From contig DLRM01000050.1 of assembly GCA_002500505.1 (NCBI GenBank), positions 1 through 44,419 of the forward strand: a stretch of 44,419 nucleotides of DNA. Reading direction: 5' to 3'. Numbering within the stretch: the stretch's first letter is position 1; each line of letters starts with the position of its first letter. Under the pieces are notes generated by a model. The model had not been told where the DNA came from. It saw nothing but the letters and a program-made list of their open reading frames with translations, and did no database searches. Positions 1 to 8,490 of the stretch are shown one piece after another. Source of the stretch: Planctomycetes bacterium UBA7888 (GTDB taxonomy: Bacteria; Planctomycetota; UBA1135). Made by a program: the position numbers and the translations under genes.

Positions 1-1
1 T

Positions 2-2491
2 GTTTCCTCCAAGACTACGCCTGAGTATCAAGAGCCTAGCCCTTCTCCTAAGCCAACAGGAAAGCATGCTAAAGAAAAGGAGGAAATCATGCGGAAAAAT
101 GAGAAGCGGCGCCAATTAGCAACGGTTTTCCTTGCACAAGCGGATGAGGCCTTTGGCCGAGGAGACTACAAAGGGGCGATTTCCCTGTACTCCGATGCAA
201 TGGAACTGGACATGACCAACCGCGCGGCCCGAGATGGCATCCGCCGTTGCGAATCTGCCCTTAGTGGAGAAGCATGGGATGTTTCATCTGCCGAAGATGT
301 TTTAGCTCAAGAGCAAATTCGCCGGGCATATGCCCGCGTCAAGATTGAGGGCTTGGTTCAAGATGGCGACAATGCCATGGACAAGAAAGACTATGAAGCG
401 GCTCTTGCTTACTACCAATCCGCTGAGATGGCCCTTCGCACGCGACCTGGTCTTGCCGGCCAAGGTTTAGAACACTCCGTCGTTTCCGCCAAACTCGAAA
501 GCGCGACAATTGCCTTTAATGATGCCCTTGACTCTGAACGCCAATCAGAAGCCGCAGCGGCCAAAGAGGAAGCCGCAGCTGCTGAGAGTGCCCGCCTAAA
601 CTACACGACCAATCGCATCCAAACTCTTTTCCAAGAAGCCAACTCAGCATTTAGCCGCGGTTTCTACGAAGAGTCTGTTGGCACACTTGATGCTGTTTTG
701 GAATTGGACCCAGACAACCAGGACGCTCGCGAACTTCTGCAGGTTGCAAACATGGCCTGGCTGGCTACACGAAAGCGCAACACAGATACTGCATTCAGAG
801 AACAGTGGAAAGCCACTTTCGACGAGTTGACAACTTTGGCAATCCCACCCAAGAGTGCGATTGAACATGATGTAGAGTACTGGCGGAAAACTGTTCTAAA
901 GCGCGGTTCTTTGGACAAGATTGTCTCCGCCGCCGAGGTTGATCCCACGGAAGCCAATATTCAATCAGTTCTGGACTCCACTCGAATCGAACCAAGATTC
1001 GACAACAGCATTGAAGAGATTGCCGACAACTTAGCGACCTACACTCGTGTCAACTTTGTCGTATCACGCGCTGTCCGTGAAGATTTGGACGAAGACGTCA
1101 AGACTATCTCTATGGCCTACTCGCGTCAGATGCCTGTCTCCCAGATTCTTTCCATCATTGAAAACCTGAGCCAAAATCAGATTCAATTTGTGATTCGAAA
1201 TGGCGTCGTCAATGTCCTTTCGGCTGAAGAATCCACTGGTGCAAACGTACTGAACAAGTACGAAGTCCGTGACATCGTGCGGCCCATTCAGGACTTTGTT
1301 GGAGTTGACATCAACCTTGCCCCTTCGGGCGGAATAGAAGAGGTGGACGAAGAACTTCCCGAACGGGAAGCGACGATTCTTACTGAAGATGATTTACTTG
1401 CAACAATCACCGAGAACATCGATCCTGACATTTGGGATGACACTGCCACGGTTGCCATCGAGAACGGAACATTAATTGTCAACGCTCAACTCAGTGTCCA
1501 AGAGCGCATCAACAGCCTCCTGGAAGACCTTCGGAAATCTTCCCATGTCATGGTCGAACTGAAAGTTCGGTTCTTAAAGGTGGAGGACTCCTTCCTGCAA
1601 GATGTCGGCGTGGACTTCCGTGGCCTCGGCGATGACGCTACATCTGGACTCCCCGGAAAAGGTTCGGATTATGTCTTTGACGATTTCGGCTCTGACCCAG
1701 GCTCTCCTGGTCTTCCTGGCACCTTAGGTACAGGGAACGATGCGGGTCTCTACTTCCGGGAAGCAAGCGACAATGTCAACATTCTGGCTCGTACGGAAAA
1801 CCTTTATGACTCCGGCCTCGGGAATGAAGACGGTCTTATCGGCTCTGGTGGCTTAAGTCTTCAGTACACCTTCCTAGATGACGCTGAAGTGGAAGCCGTT
1901 CTTCGTGCAGTAGAAAAGTCAGAGCGACGAGAGGTTCTGACTGAGCCCACTCTCATGGTTTCCAACACCCAGCGTGCAACTTCAACCTTTGCAAACCAAG
2001 TTTCCTACGTTGGTGACTTTGATGTTGAGATTGCCCAAGCTGCTTCCATTGCTGACCCCATTGTTCGAGTAGCTCGAGATGGCGTCTACCTAGATGTTCG
2101 CCCAGTGGTCTCTGCTGACCGACGTTTCATCTATGTGGATGTCCGCCCAACTGTGGCAACATTAGTTCGGCCGATTCCCTCCTTCCAAACTTCTCTTGGA
2201 ACGGGCTCTCCAGTCACCATGCAGCTTCCTGAAATGGAGCTCCAGAAGATTCGTACTCGCGTTCTTATCCCTGATGGTGGCACGCTCCTCCTTGGTGGCA
2301 TGAAGGTGGTTAGCCAACAGGCACTTGAATCTGGAATTCCGATTTTGAGCCGTATTCCTGTCCTTTCCTTCTTCTTCTCGAGAAAGGGTGAATACGAGTC
2401 GTACCAAAAGCTCCTCATCCTGCTTACTGCTCAAGTCATCATTCCTGATGAGTTTGAGCCCTCCTCCCTTCCGGGTGGAGCCGCTAGGTAG
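2..2491 (+). CDS. TPR-containing secretin (GspD/PilQ superfamily), 5' end outside the window
   Basis: The reading frame is open from base 2 to the stop at 2489-2491, so the gene very probably starts upstream of the window. The first in-window ATG is at 89 and has AGGAGG at 78-83, but starting there gives a secretin with no signal peptide, and its paralogue at 8490 has a leader plus about 80 further residues. Numbering from ATG 89: TPR-like helices at about 1-70, 80-150 and 175-230; an EYW linker near 270; an N0/STN-like domain at about 310-400; and a C-terminal secretin domain from about 487 to 790. The secretin part shows VGVDFRGLG, LTEPTLMVSNTQRA, the signature IPDGGTLLLGGM, and IPVLSFFF. 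Secretins form outer-membrane ring channels. It is followed by two exported TPR genes, exbB, two exbD genes and a paralogous secretin. A low-complexity Gly/Pro insert follows the VDFRGLG strand. Confidence 0.88.
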   Translation, partial: VSSKTTPEYQEPSPSPKPTGKHAKEKEEIMRKNEKRRQLATVFLAQADEAFGRGDYKGAISLYSDAMELDMTNRAARDGIRRCESALSGEAWDVSSAEDVLAQEQIRRAYARVKIEGLVQDGDNAMDKKDYEAALAYYQSAEMALRTRPGLAGQGLEHSVVSAKLESATIAFNDALDSERQSEAAAAKEEAAAAESARLNYTTNRIQTLFQEANSAFSRGFYEESVGTLDAVLELDPDNQDARELLQVANMAWLATRKRNTDTAFREQWKATFDELTTLAIPPKSAIEHDVEYWRKTVLKRGSLDKIVSAAEVDPTEANIQSVLDSTRIEPRFDNSIEEIADNLATYTRVNFVVSRAVREDLDEDVKTISMAYSRQMPVSQILSIIENLSQNQIQFVIRNGVVNVLSAEESTGANVLNKYEVRDIVRPIQDFVGVDINLAPSGGIEEVDEELPEREATILTEDDLLATITENIDPDIWDDTATVAIENGTLIVNAQLSVQERINSLLEDLRKSSHVMVELKVRFLKVEDSFLQDVGVDFRGLGDDATSGLPGKGSDYVFDDFGSDPGSPGLPGTLGTGNDAGLYFREASDNVNILARTENLYDSGLGNEDGLIGSGGLSLQYTFLDDAEVEAVLRAVEKSERREVLTEPTLMVSNTQRATSTFANQVSYVGDFDVEIAQAASIADPIVRVARDGVYLDVRPVVSADRRFIYVDVRPTVATLVRPIPSFQTSLGTGSPVTMQLPEMELQKIRTRVLIPDGGTLLLGGMKVVSQQALESGIPILSRIPVLSFFFSRKGEYESYQKLLILLTAQVIIPDEFEPSSLPGGAAR

Positions 2492-2501
2492 GCAAACTTC
2501 G

Positions 2502-2528
2502 GGCCGGCGCGGCAACCCCGCTCCGGCC
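2502..2528 (+). terminator. GC-rich stem-loop after the first secretin
   Basis: GGCCGG at 2502-2507 pairs with CCGGCC at 2523-2528 across a 15-nt loop, starting 10 nt after the secretin stop. No clear T-tract follows, only a CT-rich run. It could be a weak terminator, an attenuator between secretin and TPR gene, or mRNA 3'-end protection. Confidence 0.3.
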
Positions 2529-2568
2529 TCTTCCTTACACCCCCAACCCCCCACTGGGGACGGACGGC

Positions 2569-5439
2569 ATGCTCGTATCTGCAGCCCTTTTCCTCGCTGC
2601 CCCCCTTCTTCTTCAGGACCCCACTGCAAGCGCTTCAGTTCGCCGTGAAGCTGCTTTTGCGCGCGCCCTGACGACGGAACTCAACTTTGTCGATCTTGCT
2701 GAAGCAGTCCTGGACAAGTCTATTGGTTCTGCCAGCGGTGCAGACAGGAGTGTTCTCCTTCTAGCCCGCTGCGACATACGAAAAGTTGCTGCTCAAAACG
2801 CAAAGCGCCAAGAAAAGCTTGGGGCTCTCGCCGTCGCTGGCCAAGCTTATGCAGAGTTTTTAGCTTCCAACCCCCCTTCGGGGCTTGCTACGGATGCCCG
2901 TGTCGCTCTAGGGGAACTTGCATTTTATTATGGAACCGCCATTGCCGAGCACTTGGAGCGAAACCAACCGTCAGAAGCTGAATTGGCGGAAATGGCTCAA
3001 GTCGCAGACACCATTTTCATGGCTGCGAAAGAAGGTCTGGACCTCATCATTAGCGATTGGGAAAACATGACTGATGGGGATGAGAAAGATGGTCTTCGCT
3101 ACAGGGCCTACTTCCCCTCGCGCTTTTACAAAGCTCAAATTTATTACTACTGGGGAATGATTTTCCCCCCTGAGTCTTTGGACCGAGCGGACCGTATTGA
3201 GAAATCTTTAGGCCTCTTTGAAGATTTCGCCATGCTTGTTGGAGAAGGTTCCATTGCCGGACTTCGCGCCTACCGTTTTATGGCGGACACTTACCTCCTC
3301 CAAGCCGAAACTTTTACGGCGAAAAACGAGGCTGACAGTGCTGCCACTGCTCTTGAAGATGCTGAGCTCTTCTATCTGCACATTATTGAAAACTCGATTC
3401 CTGAAGACGTTGAACTCCTGGATGCTGAAATAGATGGTCGGCGCAATGTTGTGCAAGAAGCCTACCTTGGGCTAATTAAAATGTACCGCAAGTGGGGCCG
3501 AGAACCCGAAGCTCTCCAACAGGGCGCAACCTTCCAAACATGGGTAGAGGACGAAAATGTGCTCCTCGTCCCTGCGGGCTACCGCTGTTTCCTTGAAGTC
3601 GCCCGAGGTTTTGTGAACTCAGGCAAGTTCAACGATGCAATCACCATTGCAGAAATGGTGGCTAGCGAGAATCAAGGCTCGGTGGTTCAACTTGAAGCCA
3701 ACAATATGATGTCTGCAGCAATCGCTGCCGCTCCCGCAAATGAGCCCATTGATTTAGGCATTCTTTACGCTGCGGCAGAAGGTGCATACTGGCAAAAGGA
3801 ATTTTTGAAGGCTCGGGAGGGGTTCCTCCTTCTTCTTGGTCGACTTCAGGGGTCTCGACAGGCTGACGACTACGGTGCAGGCGCCTATTACTTCCTTGGA
3901 CGGGCCTACACTTACCTCGATCAACGTCTTGAAGCCACAGTTACGCACCAAATCGGTTTCGAACTCTTCCCCGACGATGACGACTATGCCTCGAAAAACG
4001 CCGAAGCATGGATGAAACTATCGGAGACTTTGCGTTCTTCCGCTCCCGGCGACGCCTTCCTTGACCAGTATTGGAAAACTGCAGTGAATGCTGTTGCGAG
4101 CTCTAGTTCGGGAGGAGCACCAGATCAAGCGCGTTGGACTGCTGCAAACTCCGATTACCAACAAGCTAAGGACAAGGCAAAGATTGCAAAACGGAGTCCG
4201 GCAGGGAGCATTGAAGCCTCTCAGGCCCTAGACGCTTTGGATGCTGCCATTCAATCCTACAAAGGGATTAAAGAAGGATCCCGTTACTTTGAGAAAGCAA
4301 AGGTACAAACCGGAATGTGCCTCTTCCGCAAAATGGCTTGGGATGACCAAGCTTCCGAAGAGGCTTTTGAATACTTCGAAAACTACCTTGAGGTTTACAT
4401 TCCAAATCCGGAAAACACTCCTCAAGATGCTCGGGGTCGCAAAACACGAAAGGACGCTTCTGCACAAGCCGACTTTTATAGGGGCCAAGTTCGCTACAAG
4501 CAAGCAAAGGAGGGAGACGTTGCCCATTGGCCGGAAGTCCTGAATTTATACAACGGCTTTACCGAACGCCATCCGGATCAAAAAGACTACGCCGCTGCAG
4601 CTTTTGTTTCGGTTTTAGAAGCTCACCTTGCCCTTGGCAATGAAGAACAGGCCATTGCTACCTGGGAAATCCTAACCAAAGAAGGTTATCCAGATTCCCG
4701 TATTGCGCAATCTTCCCATTACTTATATTCCTGGTACCTGATCCGTGCTGAAGAGGGAGAAGAAACTGATTTTGATGCGCTGGGTAAAGCAGCAAATTAT
4801 CTCGGCTTTGCCAATAGTCATGTCACTCGCCAGAATTGGCAAAACCTGGTGAAAGAAGCTCGCTTACGACTGGAGCTTGACGAGCCTTCCCATGCGGCGG
4901 ACATCCTAGAGAAGACTCTTGCCAAGTTCGCCGAAGACTCCACCTTCTCCGAGCTTCAACGTTTTCATGCTCGAATGGACCTTGTTGATGCTTACCTTAC
5001 TCAAGGGAATACTGCGGAAGCCGGTCCAATTATTGAGAAACTCCTTGCAGAAAAGCCAAAAAACCTGCGAGTGATGCAAGCGGCAGTCAAGGTTCTTGCT
5101 GGCTGGCCTGTCGCGACCGAGACTGGCAGAGTTAAAGAGATTCCTGGTTTGGATACTACAGAGGATTTCACGCGGGCCGACAAACTTCTTGCAGATCTAA
5201 CGGCCTTGGCAGAGAATGCTGCCAAAGAACAAGAAGTCAGCAAATTTTCCCTACCTGATTATTGGAATGCTCGACTCCAATTGGCGTATTTGCTTTATAA
5301 GCGATCCAAAATTGATTCAGCCTATAAAGGCAAGCATGTCCAGTTGATTGAGGGACTTGAACGGTTAGCCCCAGACTTGGGATCCTCCACCGTTGGTCCG
5401 AACACTAAGAAGATTTTCCTCTGGCTCAAATCCAAATAA
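2569..5439 (+). CDS. Large exported TPR-repeat protein, 956 aa
   Basis: No specific family is recognised. The N-terminus (MLVSAALFLAAPLLLQDP) is a short hydrophobic signal peptide, so the protein should be periplasmic or surface-exposed. The rest is almost entirely alpha-helical with many degenerate TPR/Sel1-like pairs, for example AGAYYFLGRAYTYLDQRLEA near 430, AAAFVSVLEAHLALGNEEQA near 680 and RMDLVDAYLTQGNTAEAGP near 800. TPR solenoids are protein-binding scaffolds, often assembly or pilotin-type partners in envelope machines. It sits 77 bp after one secretin and 4 bp before a second TPR gene, so it is probably part of the secretin-ExbBD operon. The ATG at 2569 is chosen because it directly gives the signal peptide; the SD is poor. 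No catalytic motif is seen. Confidence 0.8.
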   Translation: MLVSAALFLAAPLLLQDPTASASVRREAAFARALTTELNFVDLAEAVLDKSIGSASGADRSVLLLARCDIRKVAAQNAKRQEKLGALAVAGQAYAEFLASNPPSGLATDARVALGELAFYYGTAIAEHLERNQPSEAELAEMAQVADTIFMAAKEGLDLIISDWENMTDGDEKDGLRYRAYFPSRFYKAQIYYYWGMIFPPESLDRADRIEKSLGLFEDFAMLVGEGSIAGLRAYRFMADTYLLQAETFTAKNEADSAATALEDAELFYLHIIENSIPEDVELLDAEIDGRRNVVQEAYLGLIKMYRKWGREPEALQQGATFQTWVEDENVLLVPAGYRCFLEVARGFVNSGKFNDAITIAEMVASENQGSVVQLEANNMMSAAIAAAPANEPIDLGILYAAAEGAYWQKEFLKAREGFLLLLGRLQGSRQADDYGAGAYYFLGRAYTYLDQRLEATVTHQIGFELFPDDDDYASKNAEAWMKLSETLRSSAPGDAFLDQYWKTAVNAVASSSSGGAPDQARWTAANSDYQQAKDKAKIAKRSPAGSIEASQALDALDAAIQSYKGIKEGSRYFEKAKVQTGMCLFRKMAWDDQASEEAFEYFENYLEVYIPNPENTPQDARGRKTRKDASAQADFYRGQVRYKQAKEGDVAHWPEVLNLYNGFTERHPDQKDYAAAAFVSVLEAHLALGNEEQAIATWEILTKEGYPDSRIAQSSHYLYSWYLIRAEEGEETDFDALGKAANYLGFANSHVTRQNWQNLVKEARLRLELDEPSHAADILEKTLAKFAEDSTFSELQRFHARMDLVDAYLTQGNTAEAGPIIEKLLAEKPKNLRVMQAAVKVLAGWPVATETGRVKEIPGLDTTEDFTRADKLLADLTALAENAAKEQEVSKFSLPDYWNARLQLAYLLYKRSKIDSAYKGKHVQLIEGLERLAPDLGSSTVGPNTKKIFLWLKSK

Positions 5440-5443
5440 CCCC

Positions 5444-6520
5444 ATGACTCTTCTTTGCGCCTTTTTTCTCGCAACTCCCATGGCTCTGCCACAGGAGGAC
5501 ACCCTAACTCTCATCGATGGGAAACTCGTCTCCGGCAAAATTACCGAGGCCACCCTGGAGAAAGTTCAAGTGAACAAGCCAAATGGCGACAAAAAGGAAT
5601 ACTCCTCTCAAAGCATTCTTTTCGCTCGATTTGGAAGCCTCTCATCTGGAATGAACAAGGGCGAAGAGTTTCTTTCGAAATTTGACTTCGCCAATGCAGT
5701 AGCCTCCTTTTCTTCCGAAGAAAGTCAAGGCCATCGGCTCGAATATTGGGCACGTCTTCGGAAAGCCGAAACTTTGAGCATTTGGGGCAAAATTGACCTT
5801 GGTCAAAGCCGAAAAGCAGAAAGTGCCTTTAGAGATTGGCTTGCCCGTTACCCAGACAACTTCTTTGTGCCTCGAGCGAGGCAAGGTCTCGCCTTCGCTA
5901 TGGCACGCAACGGGCAAGTGGATGAAGCAGCCAAGGAACTAGAAGCTGTTGCGGCATTGGCATTTGACAAATCCCTTCCCCCACACGTCGAAATCCAAGC
6001 TCGGCTCGCTAGGTGCGAGGTCCGCCTTCTTCACGGTCAGCCAGGAGTCGCCAAGACCAGACTGGAAGACATTGTGACTAAAATAGAGAATGCCACCCAA
6101 GACCGCTCCACCTCCAGCGCCCTAAAAAGCCATCTTGAGCGCATGAAATCTCAAGCCCAGGTTGCCCTAGGGGACTCCATCGAACTCAAGGATGGCATGG
6201 CGGCTTCCCAGCGATATTGGGAAAATTTGCTCTCAAAGGCCAATTTAAGCATGGAAGTTCGGGCTGCTGCCACAATCGGCCTGGCCCGCGCTGCCAATAG
6301 CAGCGGACAAGCAAGAGAGTCGCAAATCCTTTTAGCAAAGGTAGTTGCGACTATGCCAGCCTCTCCGAAAGTTACCTCAAAGGCCCTTTGGTTCCTTGCG
6401 GAGATCTCCGCAGAGCTCGGGGATAGCCCGATTCCGTCCAAGACCTATTACCAGCGCCTTGTGGATGACTATCCTTTTTCATCATGGGGCATTCTGGCCC
6501 AAAAGAGGCTTAGTGGCTAG
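5444..6520 (+). CDS. Exported TPR protein with N-terminal SH3/LSm-like strand domain
   Basis: This is a 358-aa protein starting at ATG 5444, 4 bp after the preceding stop. That start gives the compact leader MTLLCAFFLATPMALPQ. An upstream in-frame start at 5393 would overlap the neighbour by 47 bp and put 17 polar residues before the leader. Residues about 20-65 (LIDGKLVSGKITEATLEKVQV) look like a small beta-barrel domain common in front of TPRs. From about 75 onward the chain is helical with TPR-like repeats, including a motif around RYPDNFFVPRARQGLAFAMA and a terminal TPR (ALWFLAEISAELGDSPIPSK). It is likely periplasmic and a scaffold partner of the adjacent TPR protein and secretins. No enzymatic motif is seen, and the exact role is unknown. 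It is the last gene before the stem-loops that precede exbB. Confidence 0.78.
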   Translation: MTLLCAFFLATPMALPQEDTLTLIDGKLVSGKITEATLEKVQVNKPNGDKKEYSSQSILFARFGSLSSGMNKGEEFLSKFDFANAVASFSSEESQGHRLEYWARLRKAETLSIWGKIDLGQSRKAESAFRDWLARYPDNFFVPRARQGLAFAMARNGQVDEAAKELEAVAALAFDKSLPPHVEIQARLARCEVRLLHGQPGVAKTRLEDIVTKIENATQDRSTSSALKSHLERMKSQAQVALGDSIELKDGMAASQRYWENLLSKANLSMEVRAAATIGLARAANSSGQARESQILLAKVVATMPASPKVTSKALWFLAEISAELGDSPIPSKTYYQRLVDDYPFSSWGILAQKRLSG

Positions 6521-6533
6521 GAACCTAGGTTCC
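6520..6533. promoter_or_regulatory. 14-bp perfect palindrome between TPR gene and exbB
   Basis: GGAACCTAGGTTCC is perfectly self-complementary and overlaps the last base of the TPR gene's stop codon. It could be an operator for a dimeric regulator or part of a 3'-end structure. No regulator gene is adjacent. Confidence 0.35.
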
Positions 6534-6573
6534 CCCACGAAAGCTCGCTAGAATCTCCCTCCGCCCCCTTCCG

Positions 6574-6596
6574 AGTAAGCCCTCCAGGGGCTTACT
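6574..6596 (+). terminator. Stem-loop upstream of exbB
   Basis: AGTAAGCCC (6574-6582) pairs perfectly with GGGCTTACT (6588-6596) around a 5-nt loop. A C-rich then A-rich stretch follows rather than a T-tract, so it is a partial terminator, an attenuator or an mRNA processing/stability element. It splits the secretin-TPR block from the ExbBD-secretin block. Confidence 0.5.
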
Positions 6597-6629
6597 TCCC
6601 CCAAAAACTCAATCCTTCCAAAAAACAAA

Positions 6630-7346
6630 ATGAGCCGCCTTCGTCAACTCGCATGGCCCCTTGCCTGCTGGTTCTTTTCCGCCCAGTTGCTTCTTGCGCA
6701 AGAAGCTGAAGCCGCCGCCACTCCTTCGAACAATGTCGGCATTTTTGATGCCATCGGCCAAGGTGGAAAAATTGGTTTTGTCATCATCTTGATTTCGGTG
6801 GTTGCCGGAACCTTGATTGTTGAACACTTCATGAGCATTAAGCGTGAAAAACTCGCCCCGCCGGAAATTGTGGACGAGATTGAAGAACTTATGAATGAAG
6901 GCAACTATCAAGAAGTTTTGGAGTACTGCGAATCAGAGCCTTGCTTCTTTACGAATGTTGTGGCTGCAGGGGTTCGCAAACTAAAGTACCCCTTTGAGGC
7001 AGTAGAGAAATCAATCGAAGAAATGGAAGACGAAGAATCAGTCAAGCTTCACCAGAAGATTGGCTATCTTTCTCTCATTGCAGGGGTCTCCCCCATGATG
7101 GGTCTCTTCGGAACGGTTACGGGTATGGTTGGCGCTTTTGGAACGATTGCCTCTCAGGCTTCTGTTGAGCCACGCGACTTTGCAGGTGACATTCAGTTGG
7201 CGCTTGTTACCACCGTTTTGGGTCTGACTGTTGCGATTCCAGTGACTGCGTTCTTCGTTTTCTTCCGAAATAAAGTGACCATGATGTCACTAGAAATTGG
7301 TGCGATTGTTGAGGAAATGTTCGACCGCTTCCGCCCAACCCACTAA
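6630..7346 (+). CDS. MotA/TolQ/ExbB proton channel family protein
   Basis: This 238-aa inner-membrane protein belongs to the ExbB/TolQ family, which with ExbD/TolR uses the proton motive force to drive periplasmic work. The N-terminus (MSRLRQLAWPLACWFFSAQLLLAQ) looks like a cleavable leader or extra helix. Three membrane segments follow at about 48-70 (GKIGFVIILISVVAGTLIVE), 145-175 and 190-212. The second includes the family signature GVSPMMGLFGTVTGMVGAF and the third is LALVTTVLGLTVAIPVTAFF. A cytoplasmic acidic loop (EIVDEIEELMNEGNYQEVLE) lies between the first two. It precedes two exbD genes by 29 bp, as in motor operons. No SD is visible before ATG 6630; the leader is A-rich. The partner it energises is not TonB, since none is nearby, and by position may be the secretin/TPR complex. 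Confidence 0.92.
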   Translation: MSRLRQLAWPLACWFFSAQLLLAQEAEAAATPSNNVGIFDAIGQGGKIGFVIILISVVAGTLIVEHFMSIKREKLAPPEIVDEIEELMNEGNYQEVLEYCESEPCFFTNVVAAGVRKLKYPFEAVEKSIEEMEDEESVKLHQKIGYLSLIAGVSPMMGLFGTVTGMVGAFGTIASQASVEPRDFAGDIQLALVTTVLGLTVAIPVTAFFVFFRNKVTMMSLEIGAIVEEMFDRFRPTH

Positions 7347-7375
7347 TTTCACTGTCTTCTTCTCCCTAATACACA

Positions 7376-7966
7376 ATGAGTGAACGAGCACGACCAGAAA
7401 CGGAAATCGACATCGACATGACGCCGATGATTGACGTGACGTTCTTGATGATTATCTTTTTCATCATTGTGAACGACCTCACACAGCAGGAGTTGGAAGA
7501 TTTGAAACTACCCGTGGCAATCCAAGCGGGACATGACGACCCTCCACCTGGCCGCCCTATCTTGAATGTGATGGGATGTACCTGCACCCCAGGCCCTCGG
7601 AACGAGCATCAGAAGGTCGACGGGAAGAAACCCTTTTGCGCGATTGGCGACATCATTTGGAAGAAGAAAAAGCTTTTTTGGGAAGGTATTGAGCCAAAAG
7701 GCTCGGATCCAATTCGCAAAGCCCGTCCGGATTTCTACTGGAAGCTTGCTCTTCAACTTGAAAAGTTTGCCCAACAAATGGAAACAGACGAAGATCCAAA
7801 CTTGGGGCCTCTTCCCGACGAACCGATTTTGATTCGGGCAGACCGCAATACGGAATTCAAATACATCTCCAGGATTATGGAAGCCTGCTCTAGGCAAAAC
7901 GTTCGGATTTGGAAAGTTCAGCTTGCTGCATCGGAACCTGAATCTGCAAAGGAAAAGAAGCGATAA
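7376..7966 (+). CDS. ExbD/TolR-family protein with extended periplasmic domain
   Basis: This is the ExbD/TolR partner of the upstream channel. The short cytoplasmic N-terminus leads into the signature DIDMTPMIDVTFLMIIFFI at residues 12-30, with the membrane-embedded Asp that carries protons in the family. It is 196 aa, against about 135-150 for usual ExbD. The extra length is in the periplasmic part: about 60 residues holding a Cys-rich stretch (MGCTCTPGP, then PFCAIGD) and a Lys-rich patch (WKKKKLFW). The C-terminal ExbD fold (PILIRADRNTEFKYISRIME) is recognisable. The gene lies 11 bp before a second exbD, and such pairs can form mixed dimers in the channel. No SD is seen. The Cys residues could form a disulfide or bind metal; this is not proven. 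Confidence 0.9.
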   Translation: MSERARPETEIDIDMTPMIDVTFLMIIFFIIVNDLTQQELEDLKLPVAIQAGHDDPPPGRPILNVMGCTCTPGPRNEHQKVDGKKPFCAIGDIIWKKKKLFWEGIEPKGSDPIRKARPDFYWKLALQLEKFAQQMETDEDPNLGPLPDEPILIRADRNTEFKYISRIMEACSRQNVRIWKVQLAASEPESAKEKKR

Positions 7967-7977
7967 GGCAGAGGCTC

Positions 7978-8490
7978 ATGGCAAGAAGAAAAAGACCAAA
8001 ATTCGAAGAAGTCAAGCCGGACATGGCTCCCATGATTGACGTGACTTTCCTGCTACTGATTTTCTTTATTGTGACCTTGAAGTTCAAGGTTCTAGAAGGG
8101 CGGCTCGATGCTGCACTTCCAAAAGATATGGGCTCTATGACCACCGAGACTGAACCTATTGAAAAGGTGGACATTGTAATCCTTGTCAAAAAGGATGGAC
8201 GATTAACTCCGGACCCGGCGACAAGAACTAACTCCCAACCGGAGGGTCGCCTCAAGCGCTATGTTGGCCGTGAAGTGGAGTACATCGTCGGAACAAACTC
8301 GTTCCCCAATGCGAAAGCACTTTCCACCTTCCTTGACCGCTTCGCCAAAACTGAAGAAATGAAGGAGGATACTCCCATCACCCTAGATGTCCGCAAGGGC
8401 TCTGTTTACGGTGATGTTGTCGTCGTCCTAGACGTTGTCATCGAGAAGGGATTCCAAAAAATCTCCTTCGCAGGATCATTCGAGGAATAA
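7978..8490 (+). CDS. ExbD/TolR-family protein (second copy)
   Basis: This 170-aa inner-membrane protein has the signature VKPDMAPMIDVTFLLLIFFI at residues 13-32, again with the conserved Asp, followed by a periplasmic domain. The insertion (about residues 70-100, RLTPDPATRTNSQPEGRLKR) differs from that in the preceding ExbD, so the two are not recent duplicates. The C-terminal half (DTPITLDVRKGSVYGDVVVV) matches the ExbD periplasmic fold. GAGG lies upstream of the ATG. Its stop (TAA 8488-8490) shares its last base with the ATG of the next secretin gene (TAATG), which indicates translational coupling and ties the motor to that secretin. Confidence 0.9.
   Translation: MARRKRPKFEEVKPDMAPMIDVTFLLLIFFIVTLKFKVLEGRLDAALPKDMGSMTTETEPIEKVDIVILVKKDGRLTPDPATRTNSQPEGRLKRYVGREVEYIVGTNSFPNAKALSTFLDRFAKTEEMKEDTPITLDVRKGSVYGDVVVVLDVVIEKGFQKISFAGSFEE

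Noticed and set aside
1640..1740. Collagen-like Gly-x-y segment in the first secretin
   Set aside because: Only a few GxP-type triplets occur; it fits a flexible insert also present, in different form, in the paralogue.
5393..5443. Earlier start of the second TPR protein
   Set aside because: It overlaps the preceding gene by 47 bp and puts a polar tail in front of the signal peptide.
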